The notes below the pieces were generated by a model. The model searched no databases. It was not told the DNA's origin and worked only from the letters and a program-made list of their open reading frames with translations. This document shows, piece after piece, positions 50,315-58,578 of a stretch of DNA of 64,000 nt. The stretch covers positions 3,472,001 through 3,536,000 of the forward strand of contig NZ_CP109473.1 in assembly GCF_036227405.1 (NCBI RefSeq), in the 5' to 3' direction. Made by a program: the position numbers and the translations under genes. This stretch comes from Streptomyces sp. NBC_01460 (GTDB lineage: Bacteria > Actinomycetota > Actinomycetes > Streptomycetales > Streptomycetaceae). Each line of letters starts with the position of its first letter. Positions within the stretch are counted from its first letter, which is position 1.

Positions 50315-50836
50315 ATGCGCACAGCACAAACAGTCACATCCGGAGATCCGCGACTCAGTTGGAGCACCACAGAGCCCCACCGAGCGCCCCGCCTCCACCA
50401 CCGCCGCGACGGCATCCTGCCCGCGGTGGCCGCAGCCCTGTCCGTACGCGGGGAGACACTCACCTGCACCGCCGGCAAGGGCGACCAGCCGCCGGTCCTC
50501 CACCCACTCGTACAGGACTTCCTCGACACCCTCCCCAGCAACCAGCGCGAACGCTTCACCGGACGCTGCCCCGAAGCCATACTCCTGTCCCGGCAGCTCA
50601 CCGCCGCCGACGACAGCCGCTCCAAACGGGCCCAGCGCAAACCCCTCACCAGCGGTGAAGCCCGCCGCGCACTCAAACACGCCCGCCTCACCGCCCGCCG
50701 CATCCGCGAGGACGGCGACCCCCTCCACGGCAGCTACGCACCCCCCTGCCGCTCCTGCACGGTGATGCTCGCCCACTTCGGCGTACGCCCCGTCGACCTC
50801 ACCACAGGTGCGGCGACCACCGCCGAGAAGGGCTGA
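50315..50836 (+). CDS. YwqJ-type deaminase
   Basis: This 173-residue protein of the YwqJ family of polymorphic-toxin deaminases carries the zinc/catalytic motif GRCPEAILLS (Cys85, Glu87) and the Cys pair PCRSC (Cys144, Cys148). These are spaced as in cytidine-deaminase-fold enzymes. The N-terminal 30 residues are poorly conserved and contain no signal peptide or export domain, so this is a stand-alone domain rather than a delivered toxin tip. The ATG at 50315 follows a GGGAGGG site. The next gene, 10 nt downstream, encodes a SUKH-3 protein, the expected immunity partner. Target (nucleotide, DNA or RNA) is unknown. Confidence 0.84.
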   Translation: MRTAQTVTSGDPRLSWSTTEPHRAPRLHHRRDGILPAVAAALSVRGETLTCTAGKGDQPPVLHPLVQDFLDTLPSNQRERFTGRCPEAILLSRQLTAADDSRSKRAQRKPLTSGEARRALKHARLTARRIREDGDPLHGSYAPPCRSCTVMLAHFGVRPVDLTTGAATTAEKG

Positions 50837-50846
50837 GCACACCACC

Positions 50847-51365
50847 ATGCGCGACCGGACCGACGTACCCGCCCAGCAGAACCGCACCTCCACCACCCGC
50901 TTCCCCGTCGCCGTGGACGCGGCCCTCCGCGACGCCGGCTGGCAGCCCGGACGCTGGGACATCCGCCAGGCCGAGGAATGGGCCGACGCCCTCCGCTCCC
51001 ACGCCTCCCCCGCCGGACACCAGCACGCCGTCTTCCCCGCCGCGGTCGAGGCCTGGGCCGAATTCGGCGGACTGAGCATCACCTCGTCCGCACCCGGCCG
51101 CCAGATCGCCACCACCACCGTGCACATCGACCCCCTCAGCGGACTCCACCTCGCCCGCACGCTCGGCGACCTCGGACGCGCCCTGGAGACCGAGGTCGCA
51201 CCCCTCGGAGAGGAAGGCGACGGGCAGGCCGTCCTCGCCATCGACAACGAAGGACGCGTCTACTCCATCGACCACACCGGCGACTGGTACCTCGGCTCCG
51301 ACATCGACCGCGCCCTCGAGACCCTCATGACCGGAGCACAGCCCGCCCGCCTCACCTCCGGCTGA
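50847..51365 (+). CDS. SUKH-3 family immunity-like protein
   Basis: This 172-residue cytoplasmic protein is of the SUKH-3 type. Visible signatures are RFPVAVDAALRDAGWQPGRWD at the N-terminus, AVEAWAEFGGLSI in the middle and the terminal LAIDNEGRVYSIDHTGDWYLGSDIDRALETLM. SUKH proteins neutralise toxin domains in polymorphic-toxin systems. The gene begins 10 nt after the YwqJ-type deaminase gene and should be co-transcribed, so it is most simply the immunity protein for that deaminase. It ends 64 nt before the convergent histidine-kinase gene. Confidence 0.87.
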   Translation: MRDRTDVPAQQNRTSTTRFPVAVDAALRDAGWQPGRWDIRQAEEWADALRSHASPAGHQHAVFPAAVEAWAEFGGLSITSSAPGRQIATTTVHIDPLSGLHLARTLGDLGRALETEVAPLGEEGDGQAVLAIDNEGRVYSIDHTGDWYLGSDIDRALETLMTGAQPARLTSG

Positions 51366-51429
51366 GCGACAAGGCCGTACCAACACGGCTGAGCGGACCC
51401 GGCCCGGAGACCCCGGCCGGAAGAGCGCC

Positions 51430-52749
51430 CTACGCCGCCCCGCCTTCCGGCAGCACCGCCGACACCCGGAAACCCCCCGCGTCCGTCGGCCCCGACACGA
51501 ACACACCCCCGAGCCCCAGCACCCGCTCCCGCATCCCCACCAGACCGTTGCCACCGCTCGGCAGCCCCGCGTCCGCCGTCACACCGTCCATCGGACCGTT
51601 CTCCACCTGCATCGCCACCTCCGCCCCCCGATGCGCGAGCCGCACCCACGTCTTCGCACCCGCCGCATGCTTGTGGACGTTCGTCAACGCCTCCTGCACC
51701 ACCCGGTACGCCGTCTGCTCCACCTCCGGGGGATACGACCTCAGCTCCCCCTCCACCGACAGCTCCACCGTCATCCCCGCCTCACGGGACTGCGCCACCA
51801 GCGCCTCCACCTCGCACAACCGAGGCCCGTCCTCCACCGCGGCGACAACCGCGGCGACGGCGGCCACCCGCCCCACCGACGCGAGCGGCACCCGCCCCGT
51901 CCGCGGCGCCACCAGGGCATCCCCGCTCCGCAGCACCCCGAGCATCTCCCGCAACTCCGTCAGCGCCTGCCGGCCCATGTCCCCCACCAGCGCCGCGTTA
52001 CGCACCGCCTTCGCCGGATCCTTCGGAGCCACCGCCTGCAACGCCGCCGCGTGCACCACCATCAGACTCACCCGGTGGGCCACCACGTCGTGCATCTCCC
52101 GGGCGATCCGGGTCCGCTCCTCCGTACGCGCCCACTCGGCCCGCTCCTCCGCCCGGTCCGCCAGCAGCGACAGCTCCCGCTCCAGCGAATCCGCACGCTC
52201 CCGCAGGCTCTCCATCAGACGGCGCCTGGCACCGATGTAGAGGCCGAAGATCGCCGAGGGCGCCGTCAGCCCCAACGACATGAAGAGGGACACCACCGGG
52301 ACGTACCAGACCCCCGGCCCGAAATCCGCATGGGCGTCCACACTCTGCCGGAGCCGCACGTACGACACGATGAACGTGCCGACCAGCGTCATCCCCGTCA
52401 GCACCACCGTGATCCTGCGCGGCACCTCGGAGGCCGCCAGGGTGTACAGCCCGACGATCCCCATCAGGAAGCCCATCTCGGCCGGCGTCGTCGCGATCGA
52501 CACCAGCACCACGGCGATCGGCCACCGCCTCCGCAGTACCAGGACCGACCCCGCGAACAGCCCGAAGAGCACCCCCAGCGGCACCGGCAGCCCGGTGTCC
52601 CCGGCGAACTCCACCCCCTCCAGCGCACACTCCAGCGCCGAGACCAGCGCCAGCCCCACGTCCAGGGCGACACCGCGCCGCCGCTCCCACCACCAGTAAC
52701 CGCGGGTGGTCGGCCCCGCCGCTTCCTGGTCTGCCCCCGTTGCGGTCAT
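51430..52749 (-). CDS. Sensor histidine kinase, NarL/DesK type (orphan)
   Basis: This 439-residue membrane histidine kinase has about five or six helices in residues 35-195. A HisKA_3 dimerisation/phosphoacceptor helix follows, with RIAREMHDVVAHRVSLMVVHA (phospho-His in MHDVVAH), and then a HATPase_c domain with VVQEALTNVHKHA and GNGLVGMRERV. This class phosphorylates NarL-type regulators. No response-regulator gene is next to it; the neighbour on the far side is an HTH/LAGLIDADG-like gene. It is therefore an orphan within this window. The ATG at 52749 begins MTATGADQEAAG. The signal is unknown. Confidence 0.92.
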   Translation of the reverse strand: MTATGADQEAAGPTTRGYWWWERRRGVALDVGLALVSALECALEGVEFAGDTGLPVPLGVLFGLFAGSVLVLRRRWPIAVVLVSIATTPAEMGFLMGIVGLYTLAASEVPRRITVVLTGMTLVGTFIVSYVRLRQSVDAHADFGPGVWYVPVVSLFMSLGLTAPSAIFGLYIGARRRLMESLRERADSLERELSLLADRAEERAEWARTEERTRIAREMHDVVAHRVSLMVVHAAALQAVAPKDPAKAVRNAALVGDMGRQALTELREMLGVLRSGDALVAPRTGRVPLASVGRVAAVAAVVAAVEDGPRLCEVEALVAQSREAGMTVELSVEGELRSYPPEVEQTAYRVVQEALTNVHKHAAGAKTWVRLAHRGAEVAMQVENGPMDGVTADAGLPSGGNGLVGMRERVLGLGGVFVSGPTDAGGFRVSAVLPEGGAA

Positions 52750-52904
52750 GGCATCCAGCGTACGGGCGGGCGCATCTGTTTTTCCGGAGACTCCATCAGC
52801 ACGGAAAGTAACCGGTCGTACGCCAAACACAGGCAGATCGCACGATCCGGTGATACGAGCACTCTTTCGACCCGGACGTCCGCATTCCGGACGACGCTGT
52901 CCGT

Positions 52905-53777
52905 ATGACACATGCCAGCGGCAAGTACGCGGACTTCGAAGGGCTGCGCGAGAAGGCGGTCGCACTGCGGAGGGAGGGGCTGAGCCGTCGCCAGATCCGC
53001 GACCGGCTGTTCGTCGACAACAACGACATCCTCAATCGCCTCCTGGAGGGCGAGCCGGCCCCGGAGTGGACGAAGCGCCCGAACGCCAAGGACGACCTGC
53101 GCACGAAGGCCCGGGAGCTGCGGCTCCAGGGCATGACCTACGACCAGATCCAGGTGGAGCTGGGGTGTTCCAAGGGGTCGATCTCGCTATGGGTGCGGGA
53201 TCTGCCGAAGCCGGAACGCAGACGCACCGCTGAGCAGGCATCCGCGATCGCCCGTCGCGGCTGGGAAGCGACTCTTCAACGCCGCGCTACCGAACGTGTA
53301 CGGACGAAGAAGGCGGCGGCGGCCGAGATCAGCTCACTCAGCCCGCGCGAACTGTTCCTGGTCGGCGTGGGCCTCTATTGGGCGGAGGGGAGCAAGTCGA
53401 AGCCCTACCGTTCACAGGAGAGGGTCACCTTCATCAACAGCGATCCCGACATGATCTCCGTCTACCTCGCGTGGCTACGCCTCCTGGGCGTATCTCCGGA
53501 GCACCTCCGGTTCCACGTCCACATCCACGAGACGGCCGACGTCACAGCGGCGGAGCGCTACTGGGCCGACCTCACGGGCGCCACGGCCTCCGCGTTCGGC
53601 AAGACCACGCTCAAAAGGCACACCCCGAAGACGAATCGGAAGAACACAGGTGAGGGTTACCGAGGTTGCCTTGTGGTCCGAGTTCTGAAAAGTGCGGACC
53701 TGTACCGTCGCATCGAGGGCTGGTGGTGCGGCATAGTAGGGGCTGCGAAATGCACCGATCAAGAGAATCGGACATAG
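52905..53777 (+). CDS. HTH protein with LAGLIDADG-like domain
   Basis: In this 290-residue protein, residues about 10-45 and 60-100 form two helix-turn-helix-like units, the second being ELRLQGMTYDQIQVELGCSKGSISLWVRD, as in resolvase or sigma-factor HTHs. Residues about 145-275 resemble a single LAGLIDADG homing-endonuclease repeat (FLVGVGLYWAEGSKSKPYRS ... VTFINSDPDMISVYLAWLRLLGV), with an acidic residue in the expected GLYWAEG position. It could be a free-standing homing-type nuclease or a domesticated regulator. It lies 12 nt before tRNA-Gln and is divergent from the orphan kinase. Position beside a tRNA suggests a mobile past. Function is unproven. Confidence 0.75.
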   Translation: MTHASGKYADFEGLREKAVALRREGLSRRQIRDRLFVDNNDILNRLLEGEPAPEWTKRPNAKDDLRTKARELRLQGMTYDQIQVELGCSKGSISLWVRDLPKPERRRTAEQASAIARRGWEATLQRRATERVRTKKAAAAEISSLSPRELFLVGVGLYWAEGSKSKPYRSQERVTFINSDPDMISVYLAWLRLLGVSPEHLRFHVHIHETADVTAAERYWADLTGATASAFGKTTLKRHTPKTNRKNTGEGYRGCLVVRVLKSADLYRRIEGWWCGIVGAAKCTDQENRT

Positions 53778-53789
53778 CGCCATAGACCA

Positions 53790-53860
53790 TCCCGGGTCGT
53801 CTAATGGCAGGACAAATGGTTTTGGTCCATTGAATGAGGGTTCGATTCCTTCCCCGGGAG
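53790..53860 (+). tRNA. tRNA-Gln (anticodon UUG)
   Basis: A complete 71-nt cloverleaf is present: acceptor TCCCGGG/CCCGGGA, D-arm around CTAATGGCAGGA, anticodon stem ATGG/CCAT with loop TTTTGGT giving anticodon TTG, and T-loop TTCGATT. Discriminator G follows; CCA is not encoded. Confidence 0.95.
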
Positions 53861-53864
53861 CTCC

Positions 53865-53903
53865 GAGCGCGGGCCCCGACCTCACCGGTCGGGGCCCGCG
53901 CTC
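53865..53903 (+). terminator. Intrinsic terminator of tRNA-Gln
   Basis: A perfect 17-bp stem (GAGCGCGGGCCCCGACC / GGTCGGGGCCCGCGCTC) with a 5-nt loop is followed by GTTTC, starting 5 nt after the tRNA. Confidence 0.92.
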
Positions 53904-53968
53904 GTTTCGGGCGTAAACGCCCCCGGTATCCTGCGGATGTCCACCACCCGAAGCCGAAGGGCACATCC

Positions 53969-55417
53969 GTGAGCGCCATCAGCCCGGCAGCCGTCGTCGT
54001 CCTCGCAGCGGGTGAGGGCACCCGCATGAAGTCGAAGACCCCCAAGGTCCTGCACGAGATCTCCGGGCGCTCGCTCGTCGGACATGTCGTCGCCGCCTCC
54101 CGTGAGCTGGACCCCGAGCACCTCGTCGTGGTCGTCGGCCACGCCAGTGAGCAGGTCACCGCACACCTCTCCGCCGGGGACGCCCCCGTGCGCACCGCCT
54201 ACCAGGCCGAGCAGAACGGCACCGGCCACGCCGTCCGGATGGCGCTCGAGGAGCTCGGCGGCACCGTGGACGGCACCGTCATCGTGGTCTGCGGCGACAC
54301 CCCGCTGCTCTCCGGCGGGACGCTCTCCGCGCTGGCCTCCACCCACGCCACCGACGCGAACGCCGTCACCGTGCTGACCGCCGAGGTCCCGGACTCGACC
54401 GGCTACGGCCGGATCGTCCGTGCCGCGGGCACCGGGGCGGTCACCCAGATCGTCGAGCACAAGGACGCCACCGAGGCGCAGCGCGCGATCCGTGAGATCA
54501 ACTCCGGGGTGTTCGCCTTCGACGGCCGGCTGCTCGGCGAGGCGCTCGGCAAGGTGCGTACGGACAACAGTCAGGGCGAGGAGTACCTCACCGACGTGCT
54601 GTCGATCCTGCGTGAGGCGGGGCACCGTGTCGGCGCCTCGGTCGCGGCCGACCACCGGGAGATCCTGGGGATCAACAACCGTCTCCAGCTGGCGGAGGCC
54701 CGGCGTCTGCTCAACGAGCGGCTGCTGGAGCGCGCGATGCTCGCCGGTGTGACGGTCGTGGACCCGGCGTCGACGCTGATCGACGCGACGGTGACGTACG
54801 AGCGCGACGCGGTCGTGCACCCGGGGACGCAGCTGCTGGGGACGACGCATCTCGCGGAGGACTCCGAGGTGGGCCCGAACTCCCGTCTGAAGGACACTGC
54901 CGTCGGCGCGGGCGCGCGGGTGGACAACTCGGTCGCGGACGGCGCGGAGGTGGGCCCGGGGGCGACCGTGGGTCCGTTCGCGTATCTGCGCCCGGGTACG
55001 CGGCTGGGTGCGAAGGCCAAGGCGGGTACGTACGTCGAGATGAAGAACGCGACGATCGGCGAGGGCACGAAGGTGCCGCACCTGAGTTATGTCGGGGACG
55101 CGACGATCGGCGATCACACCAACATCGGTGCGGCGAGCGTGTTCGTGAACTACGACGGGGTGGCCAAGCACCACACCACGATCGGTTCGCACTGCCGGAC
55201 CGGGTCGGACAATATGTTTGTGGCGCCTGTCACGGTCGGGGACGGCGTTTACACGGCCGCGGGTTCGGTCATCACCAAGGACGTACCGTCCGGCTCACTG
55301 GCCGTCGCCCGGGGCCAGCAGCGGAATATCGAGGGCTGGGTCGCTCGGAAGCGTCCCGGAAGCGCTGCGGCGCAGGCCGCCCTGGCTGCCGCTCAGGAGC
55401 CCGACGGCGAAAGCTGA
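53969..55417 (+). CDS. glmU: Bifunctional GlmU (UDP-GlcNAc pyrophosphorylase / GlcN-1-P acetyltransferase)
   Basis: This 482-residue cytoplasmic enzyme makes UDP-N-acetylglucosamine for peptidoglycan. The N-terminal uridylyltransferase domain has LAAGEGTRMKSKTPKVLHEI and the VVCGDTPLL metal/nucleotide segment. The C-terminal left-handed beta helix of hexapeptide repeats (about residues 260-455) contains the acetyltransferase residues (YVEMKNATIGEGTKVPHLSYVGDA; NYDGVAKHHTTIG). The GTG at 53969 gives the canonical start VSAISPAAVVVLAAG. Synonymous codons shift from C-ending to G-ending within the gene, near 54.5 kb. prs follows 119 nt downstream, as in many actinobacteria. Confidence 0.97.
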   Translation: MSAISPAAVVVLAAGEGTRMKSKTPKVLHEISGRSLVGHVVAASRELDPEHLVVVVGHASEQVTAHLSAGDAPVRTAYQAEQNGTGHAVRMALEELGGTVDGTVIVVCGDTPLLSGGTLSALASTHATDANAVTVLTAEVPDSTGYGRIVRAAGTGAVTQIVEHKDATEAQRAIREINSGVFAFDGRLLGEALGKVRTDNSQGEEYLTDVLSILREAGHRVGASVAADHREILGINNRLQLAEARRLLNERLLERAMLAGVTVVDPASTLIDATVTYERDAVVHPGTQLLGTTHLAEDSEVGPNSRLKDTAVGAGARVDNSVADGAEVGPGATVGPFAYLRPGTRLGAKAKAGTYVEMKNATIGEGTKVPHLSYVGDATIGDHTNIGAASVFVNYDGVAKHHTTIGSHCRTGSDNMFVAPVTVGDGVYTAAGSVITKDVPSGSLAVARGQQRNIEGWVARKRPGSAAAQAALAAAQEPDGES

Positions 55418-55536
55418 CCGGAAACAGGTGCGCCGAAGGCGGCGTACCGTGATAGATGCTCACCCATTTCGGCTGGCTCGTCGCACATCGGGACCTATGC
55501 GCGCGGTGCCAGATACACGTCTGAGGAGACTGTGCT

Positions 55537-56514
55537 GTGACCGGGATCAAGACGACCGGCGAGAAGAAACTGATGTTCTTCTCCGGCCGCGCCCACCCCG
55601 AGCTGGCCGAGGAGGTCGCACATCAACTGGGTGTCGGTCTCGTGCCGACGAAGGCCTTCGATTTCGCCAACGGTGAGATCTACGTGCGTTTCCAGGAGTC
55701 CGCACGTGGCGCCGACTGCTTCCTGATCCAGAGCCACACGGCTCCGATCAACAAGTGGATCATGGAGCAGCTGATCATGCTGGACGCGCTGAAGCGCGCC
55801 TCGGCACGGTCGATCACGGTGATCGTGCCGTTCTACGGTTACGCGCGCCAGGACAAGAAGCACCGTGGCCGTGAGCCGATCTCGGCGCGTCTGGTCGCGG
55901 ACCTGATGAAGACGGCGGGTGCGGACCGCATCCTCACCGTCGATCTGCACACGGACCAGATCCAGGGCTTCTTCGACGGCCCGGTGGACCACCTGTTCGC
56001 GCTGCCGATCCTGGCGGACTACGTCGGTGCGAAGGTGGACCGGTCGAAGCTGACGATCGTGTCGCCGGACGCCGGCCGTGTGCGCGTCGCCGACCGCTGG
56101 TGCGACCGTCTGGACGCGCCGCTGGCGATCGTCCACAAGCGTCGTGACAAGGACGTTCCGAACCAGGTGAGCGTGCACGAGGTCGTCGGTAACGTCGAGG
56201 GCCGGGTGTGTGTCCTGGTCGACGACATGATCGACACGGGTGGCACGATCTGTGCGGCCGCGGACGCCCTGTTCGCGCACGGCGCGGAGGACGTCATAGT
56301 GACGGCGACGCACGGGGTGCTCTCCGGCCCCGCCGCGGACCGGCTGAAGAATTCGAAGGTGAGCGAGTTCGTGTTCACGGACACGCTGCCGACGCCGGGT
56401 GAGCTGGAGATCGACAAGATCACGGTGCTGTCCATCGCGCCGACGATCGCGCGTGCGGTCCGTGAGGTCTTCGAGGACGGTTCGGTGACGAGCCTGTTCG
56501 AGGAGCAGGAGTGA
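55537..56514 (+). CDS. prs: Ribose-phosphate pyrophosphokinase
   Basis: This 325-residue enzyme forms PRPP from ribose 5-phosphate and ATP for nucleotide, His and Trp synthesis. Motifs present are the N-terminal FSGRAHPELAEEVAHQLG, the flexible loop YGYARQDKKHRGREPIS, the catalytic VDLHTDQIQGFFDGPVDHL and the PRPP-binding loop VLVDDMIDTGGTI. It is a complete class I enzyme. The GTG at 55537 is preceded by GAGGAG. It lies between glmU and rplY; a separate promoter precedes rplY. Confidence 0.97.
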   Translation: MTGIKTTGEKKLMFFSGRAHPELAEEVAHQLGVGLVPTKAFDFANGEIYVRFQESARGADCFLIQSHTAPINKWIMEQLIMLDALKRASARSITVIVPFYGYARQDKKHRGREPISARLVADLMKTAGADRILTVDLHTDQIQGFFDGPVDHLFALPILADYVGAKVDRSKLTIVSPDAGRVRVADRWCDRLDAPLAIVHKRRDKDVPNQVSVHEVVGNVEGRVCVLVDDMIDTGGTICAAADALFAHGAEDVIVTATHGVLSGPAADRLKNSKVSEFVFTDTLPTPGELEIDKITVLSIAPTIARAVREVFEDGSVTSLFEEQE

Positions 56515-56534
56515 CCACCTGCGGGTGATCGACT

Positions 56535-56563
56535 TTGGGTGCGGCCTCCCCGCCGGGTAGACT
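56535..56563 (+). promoter_or_regulatory. Promoter of rplY
   Basis: TTGGGT (56535-56540) and TAGACT (56558-56563) are 17 nt apart, giving a leader of about 130 nt before the rplY start. Confidence 0.5.
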
Positions 56564-56702
56564 CAGCGAGTTGCTCGGCGAGGGAGGCCGTTCTCATGCG
56601 TGGTCATGGGGATCGGTGGTCCGTTATCGACGCGCTCTTCGTAGCAGGCCTGTCGTGGGCCGGGTGACCATCGGTTTTTCGTCACCTTACGAGGAGTGCA
56701 GC

Positions 56703-57281
56703 ATGGCTGAGATCAAGCTCGACGCAACGGTCCGTTCGGAGTTCGGCAAGGGCGCTGCCCGTCGCACCCGCCGTGCCAACCTGGTTCCCGGGGTCGTCTA
56801 CGGCCACGGTGCTGAGCCGGTTCACATCAACCTGCCGGGCCACGAGCTGCAGCTCGCGCTCCGTACCGCCAACGTCCTCATCGGTCTCGAGATCGACGGC
56901 AAGGACGCCCTGGTCATCCCGAAGGCCGTGCAGCGCAACGCCATCAAGGGCAACATCGAGCACGTCGACCTCCTCACCGTGAAGCGCGGCGAGAAGGTCG
57001 AGGTCGAGATCGCGGTGCACGTCGAGGGCGACCTGGCCCCGGGCGGCAACCTGCTGGAGTACGTGCAGAACACGCTGCTCGTCGAGGCCGAGGCCACCCA
57101 CATCCCCGAGTCCGTCACGGTCTCGGTCGCGGGTCTGGACGCGGGCGACTCGATCCTGGCGAAGGACATCCCGCTGCCCAAGGGCTCCGTGCTCGCCGGT
57201 GACGAGGACGCGGTCGTGCTCCAGGTCGTGGCGGCGCAGGTCGAGGAGGCCCCCGCCGAGGAGGCTCCCGCCGAGGCCTGA
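56703..57281 (+). CDS. rplY: 50S ribosomal protein L25/general stress protein Ctc
   Basis: This 192-residue long-form L25 (CTC type) binds 5S rRNA. The N-terminal L25 domain (about 5-90, RSEFGKGAARRTRRANLVPGVVYG) is followed by the TL5-type C-terminal beta domain (about 95-180, VKRGEKVEVEIAVHVEGD ... IPLPKGSVLAGDEDAVVLQV) and a short repeat tail EEAPAEEAPAEA. The ATG at 56703 follows GAGGAG. Location between prs and pth is standard for actinobacteria and agrees with a translation-quality role. Confidence 0.96.
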   Translation: MAEIKLDATVRSEFGKGAARRTRRANLVPGVVYGHGAEPVHINLPGHELQLALRTANVLIGLEIDGKDALVIPKAVQRNAIKGNIEHVDLLTVKRGEKVEVEIAVHVEGDLAPGGNLLEYVQNTLLVEAEATHIPESVTVSVAGLDAGDSILAKDIPLPKGSVLAGDEDAVVLQVVAAQVEEAPAEEAPAEA

Positions 57282-57404
57282 TCCTCGCCCCACCTGCTTC
57301 ACTGACGGGGTGGCGGTTCCCTTCCGGGGGTTCCGCCGCCCCGTTTCCCTGTGTCCACAGCCGTGTGCTCAGCCGCTCGCCCGTATCCGAGGAGACCCCG
57401 CGCG

Positions 57405-57998
57405 ATGTCCGACGTCAACGACCCCTGGCTGATCGTGGGCCTCGGCAATCCCGGCCCCGACTACGCGGCGAACCGGCACAACGTGGGTTTCATGGTGGCG
57501 GATCTGCTGGCGGAGCGGATCGGCGGGAAGTTCAAGCGGGCGCAGAAGGCGCAGGCTCAGGTGGTGGAGGGGCGGATCGGTCCGCCGGGGCCGCTGAGCC
57601 GTCGGGTGGTGCTGGCGAAGCCGATGTCGTACATGAATCTGTCGGGTGGTCCGGTGACGGCGCTGCGTGATTTCTACAAGGTGCCGCTGGATCACGTGGT
57701 GGCGGTGCACGACGAGCTGGACGTCGATTTCGGCATGCTGCGGCTGAAGCTGGGCGGTGGGGACAACGGGCACAACGGGTTGAAGTCGATGACGAAGGCG
57801 ATGGGTCCGGACTACCACCGGGTGCGGTTCGGGATCGGGCGGCCGCCGGGGCGGATGCAGGTCGCCGACTTCGTTCTGAAGGATTTCTCGGGTACGGAGC
57901 GCAAGGAGCTCGGGTATCTGGTGGACCGGTCGGCGGATGCGGTGGAGTCGTTGCTGGCGGAGGGGCTGGAGCGGGCTCAGTCCGCGTACAACTCCTGA
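57405..57998 (+). CDS. pth: Peptidyl-tRNA hydrolase
   Basis: This 197-residue enzyme frees tRNA from peptidyl-tRNA that drops off the ribosome. It contains [22 protein letters not shown] with the catalytic His of NRHN, the substrate Asn in [37 protein letters not shown] with the catalytic Asp, and the terminal [17 protein letters not shown]. It is complete and intact. The ATG at 57405 lies 10 nt after GAGGAG. It is 123 nt downstream of rplY, probably in one transcript. Confidence 0.97.
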   Translation: MSDVNDPWLIVGLGNPGPDYAANRHNVGFMVADLLAERIGGKFKRAQKAQAQVVEGRIGPPGPLSRRVVLAKPMSYMNLSGGPVTALRDFYKVPLDHVVAVHDELDVDFGMLRLKLGGGDNGHNGLKSMTKAMGPDYHRVRFGIGRPPGRMQVADFVLKDFSGTERKELGYLVDRSADAVESLLAEGLERAQSAYNS

Positions 57999-58073
57999 CA
58001 TTCCTGCTGGTTCCTGGGTGTTTTTCGGCCACAGGTTGACCGGTGGCAGGGCTCTGCCCAAGGATCTGCCCCC

Positions 58074-58544
58074 ATGAAGCGGAGTTCCTCCCACCGGCTG
58101 GTGGCTCATGGCCGTACGTTCGCCGCCGGCTGTGTCGTCGTGTTGCTGCTGGTCGCGGGTGTGTGGTCGTCGTGGGACACGGCGCACCACATAGTCCTGG
58201 CCAAGGGGCGTGAGCACGGCACGATGGTGGTGACGGCGTGCGGTGAGGATGCCTGCACGGGGTCGTTCGCTCCGGACGCGGACGCGGAGGAGCGGTCCGC
58301 GGTGACGATCGAGCGGTCCGTCGCGGTGAAGAAGGGGGCGCGTTTCCCCGTCGTGGTGAAGCCCGGGACCGGTGACGTGGTGCGTACCGGGACGCCGGGC
58401 TTTCTGCATGCCTGGGTGCCGTTGGGTGGTGCGCTGCTGCTGGCCGCTCTGGTGATCGGTGGCGGGATGCGGCTGACGCGGACGGCGTGGGGGGCGGGGA
58501 TCGCGGGTGCGGCCCTGCTGACGGCGACGTTCGTCGCCCTCTGA
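58074..58544 (+). CDS. Small membrane protein of unknown function
   Basis: This 156-residue protein has an N-terminal membrane helix (about 14-32, TFAAGCVVVLLLVAGVW) and an extracytoplasmic segment of about 75 residues with two Cys (VTACGEDACTGSF) that may form a disulfide. Two further helices follow at about 110-130 (LHAWVPLGGALLLAALVIGGG) and 137-155 (AWGAGIAGAALLTATFVAL). I do not recognise the family. It lies between pth and the convergent ppc gene. Codons are clearly G-ending, matching the local strand bias. The Cys pair and topology suggest an envelope role. Confidence 0.78.
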   Translation: MKRSSSHRLVAHGRTFAAGCVVVLLLVAGVWSSWDTAHHIVLAKGREHGTMVVTACGEDACTGSFAPDADAEERSAVTIERSVAVKKGARFPVVVKPGTGDVVRTGTPGFLHAWVPLGGALLLAALVIGGGMRLTRTAWGAGIAGAALLTATFVAL

Positions 58545-58554
58545 CAGGGCCGCA

Positions 58555-58575
58555 CCCGCGGGGTGGTCCCGCGGG
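58555..58575. terminator. Convergent terminator before ppc
   Basis: CCCGCGG and CCGCGGG pair around a 7-nt loop between the small membrane-protein gene and ppc. Confidence 0.55.
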
Positions 58576-58578
58576 GGG

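Noticed and set aside
53900..55000. Replication origin at the skew switch
   Set aside because: No DnaA-box cluster, dnaA, dnaN or parAB genes are seen; the linear Streptomyces origin is normally beside dnaA.
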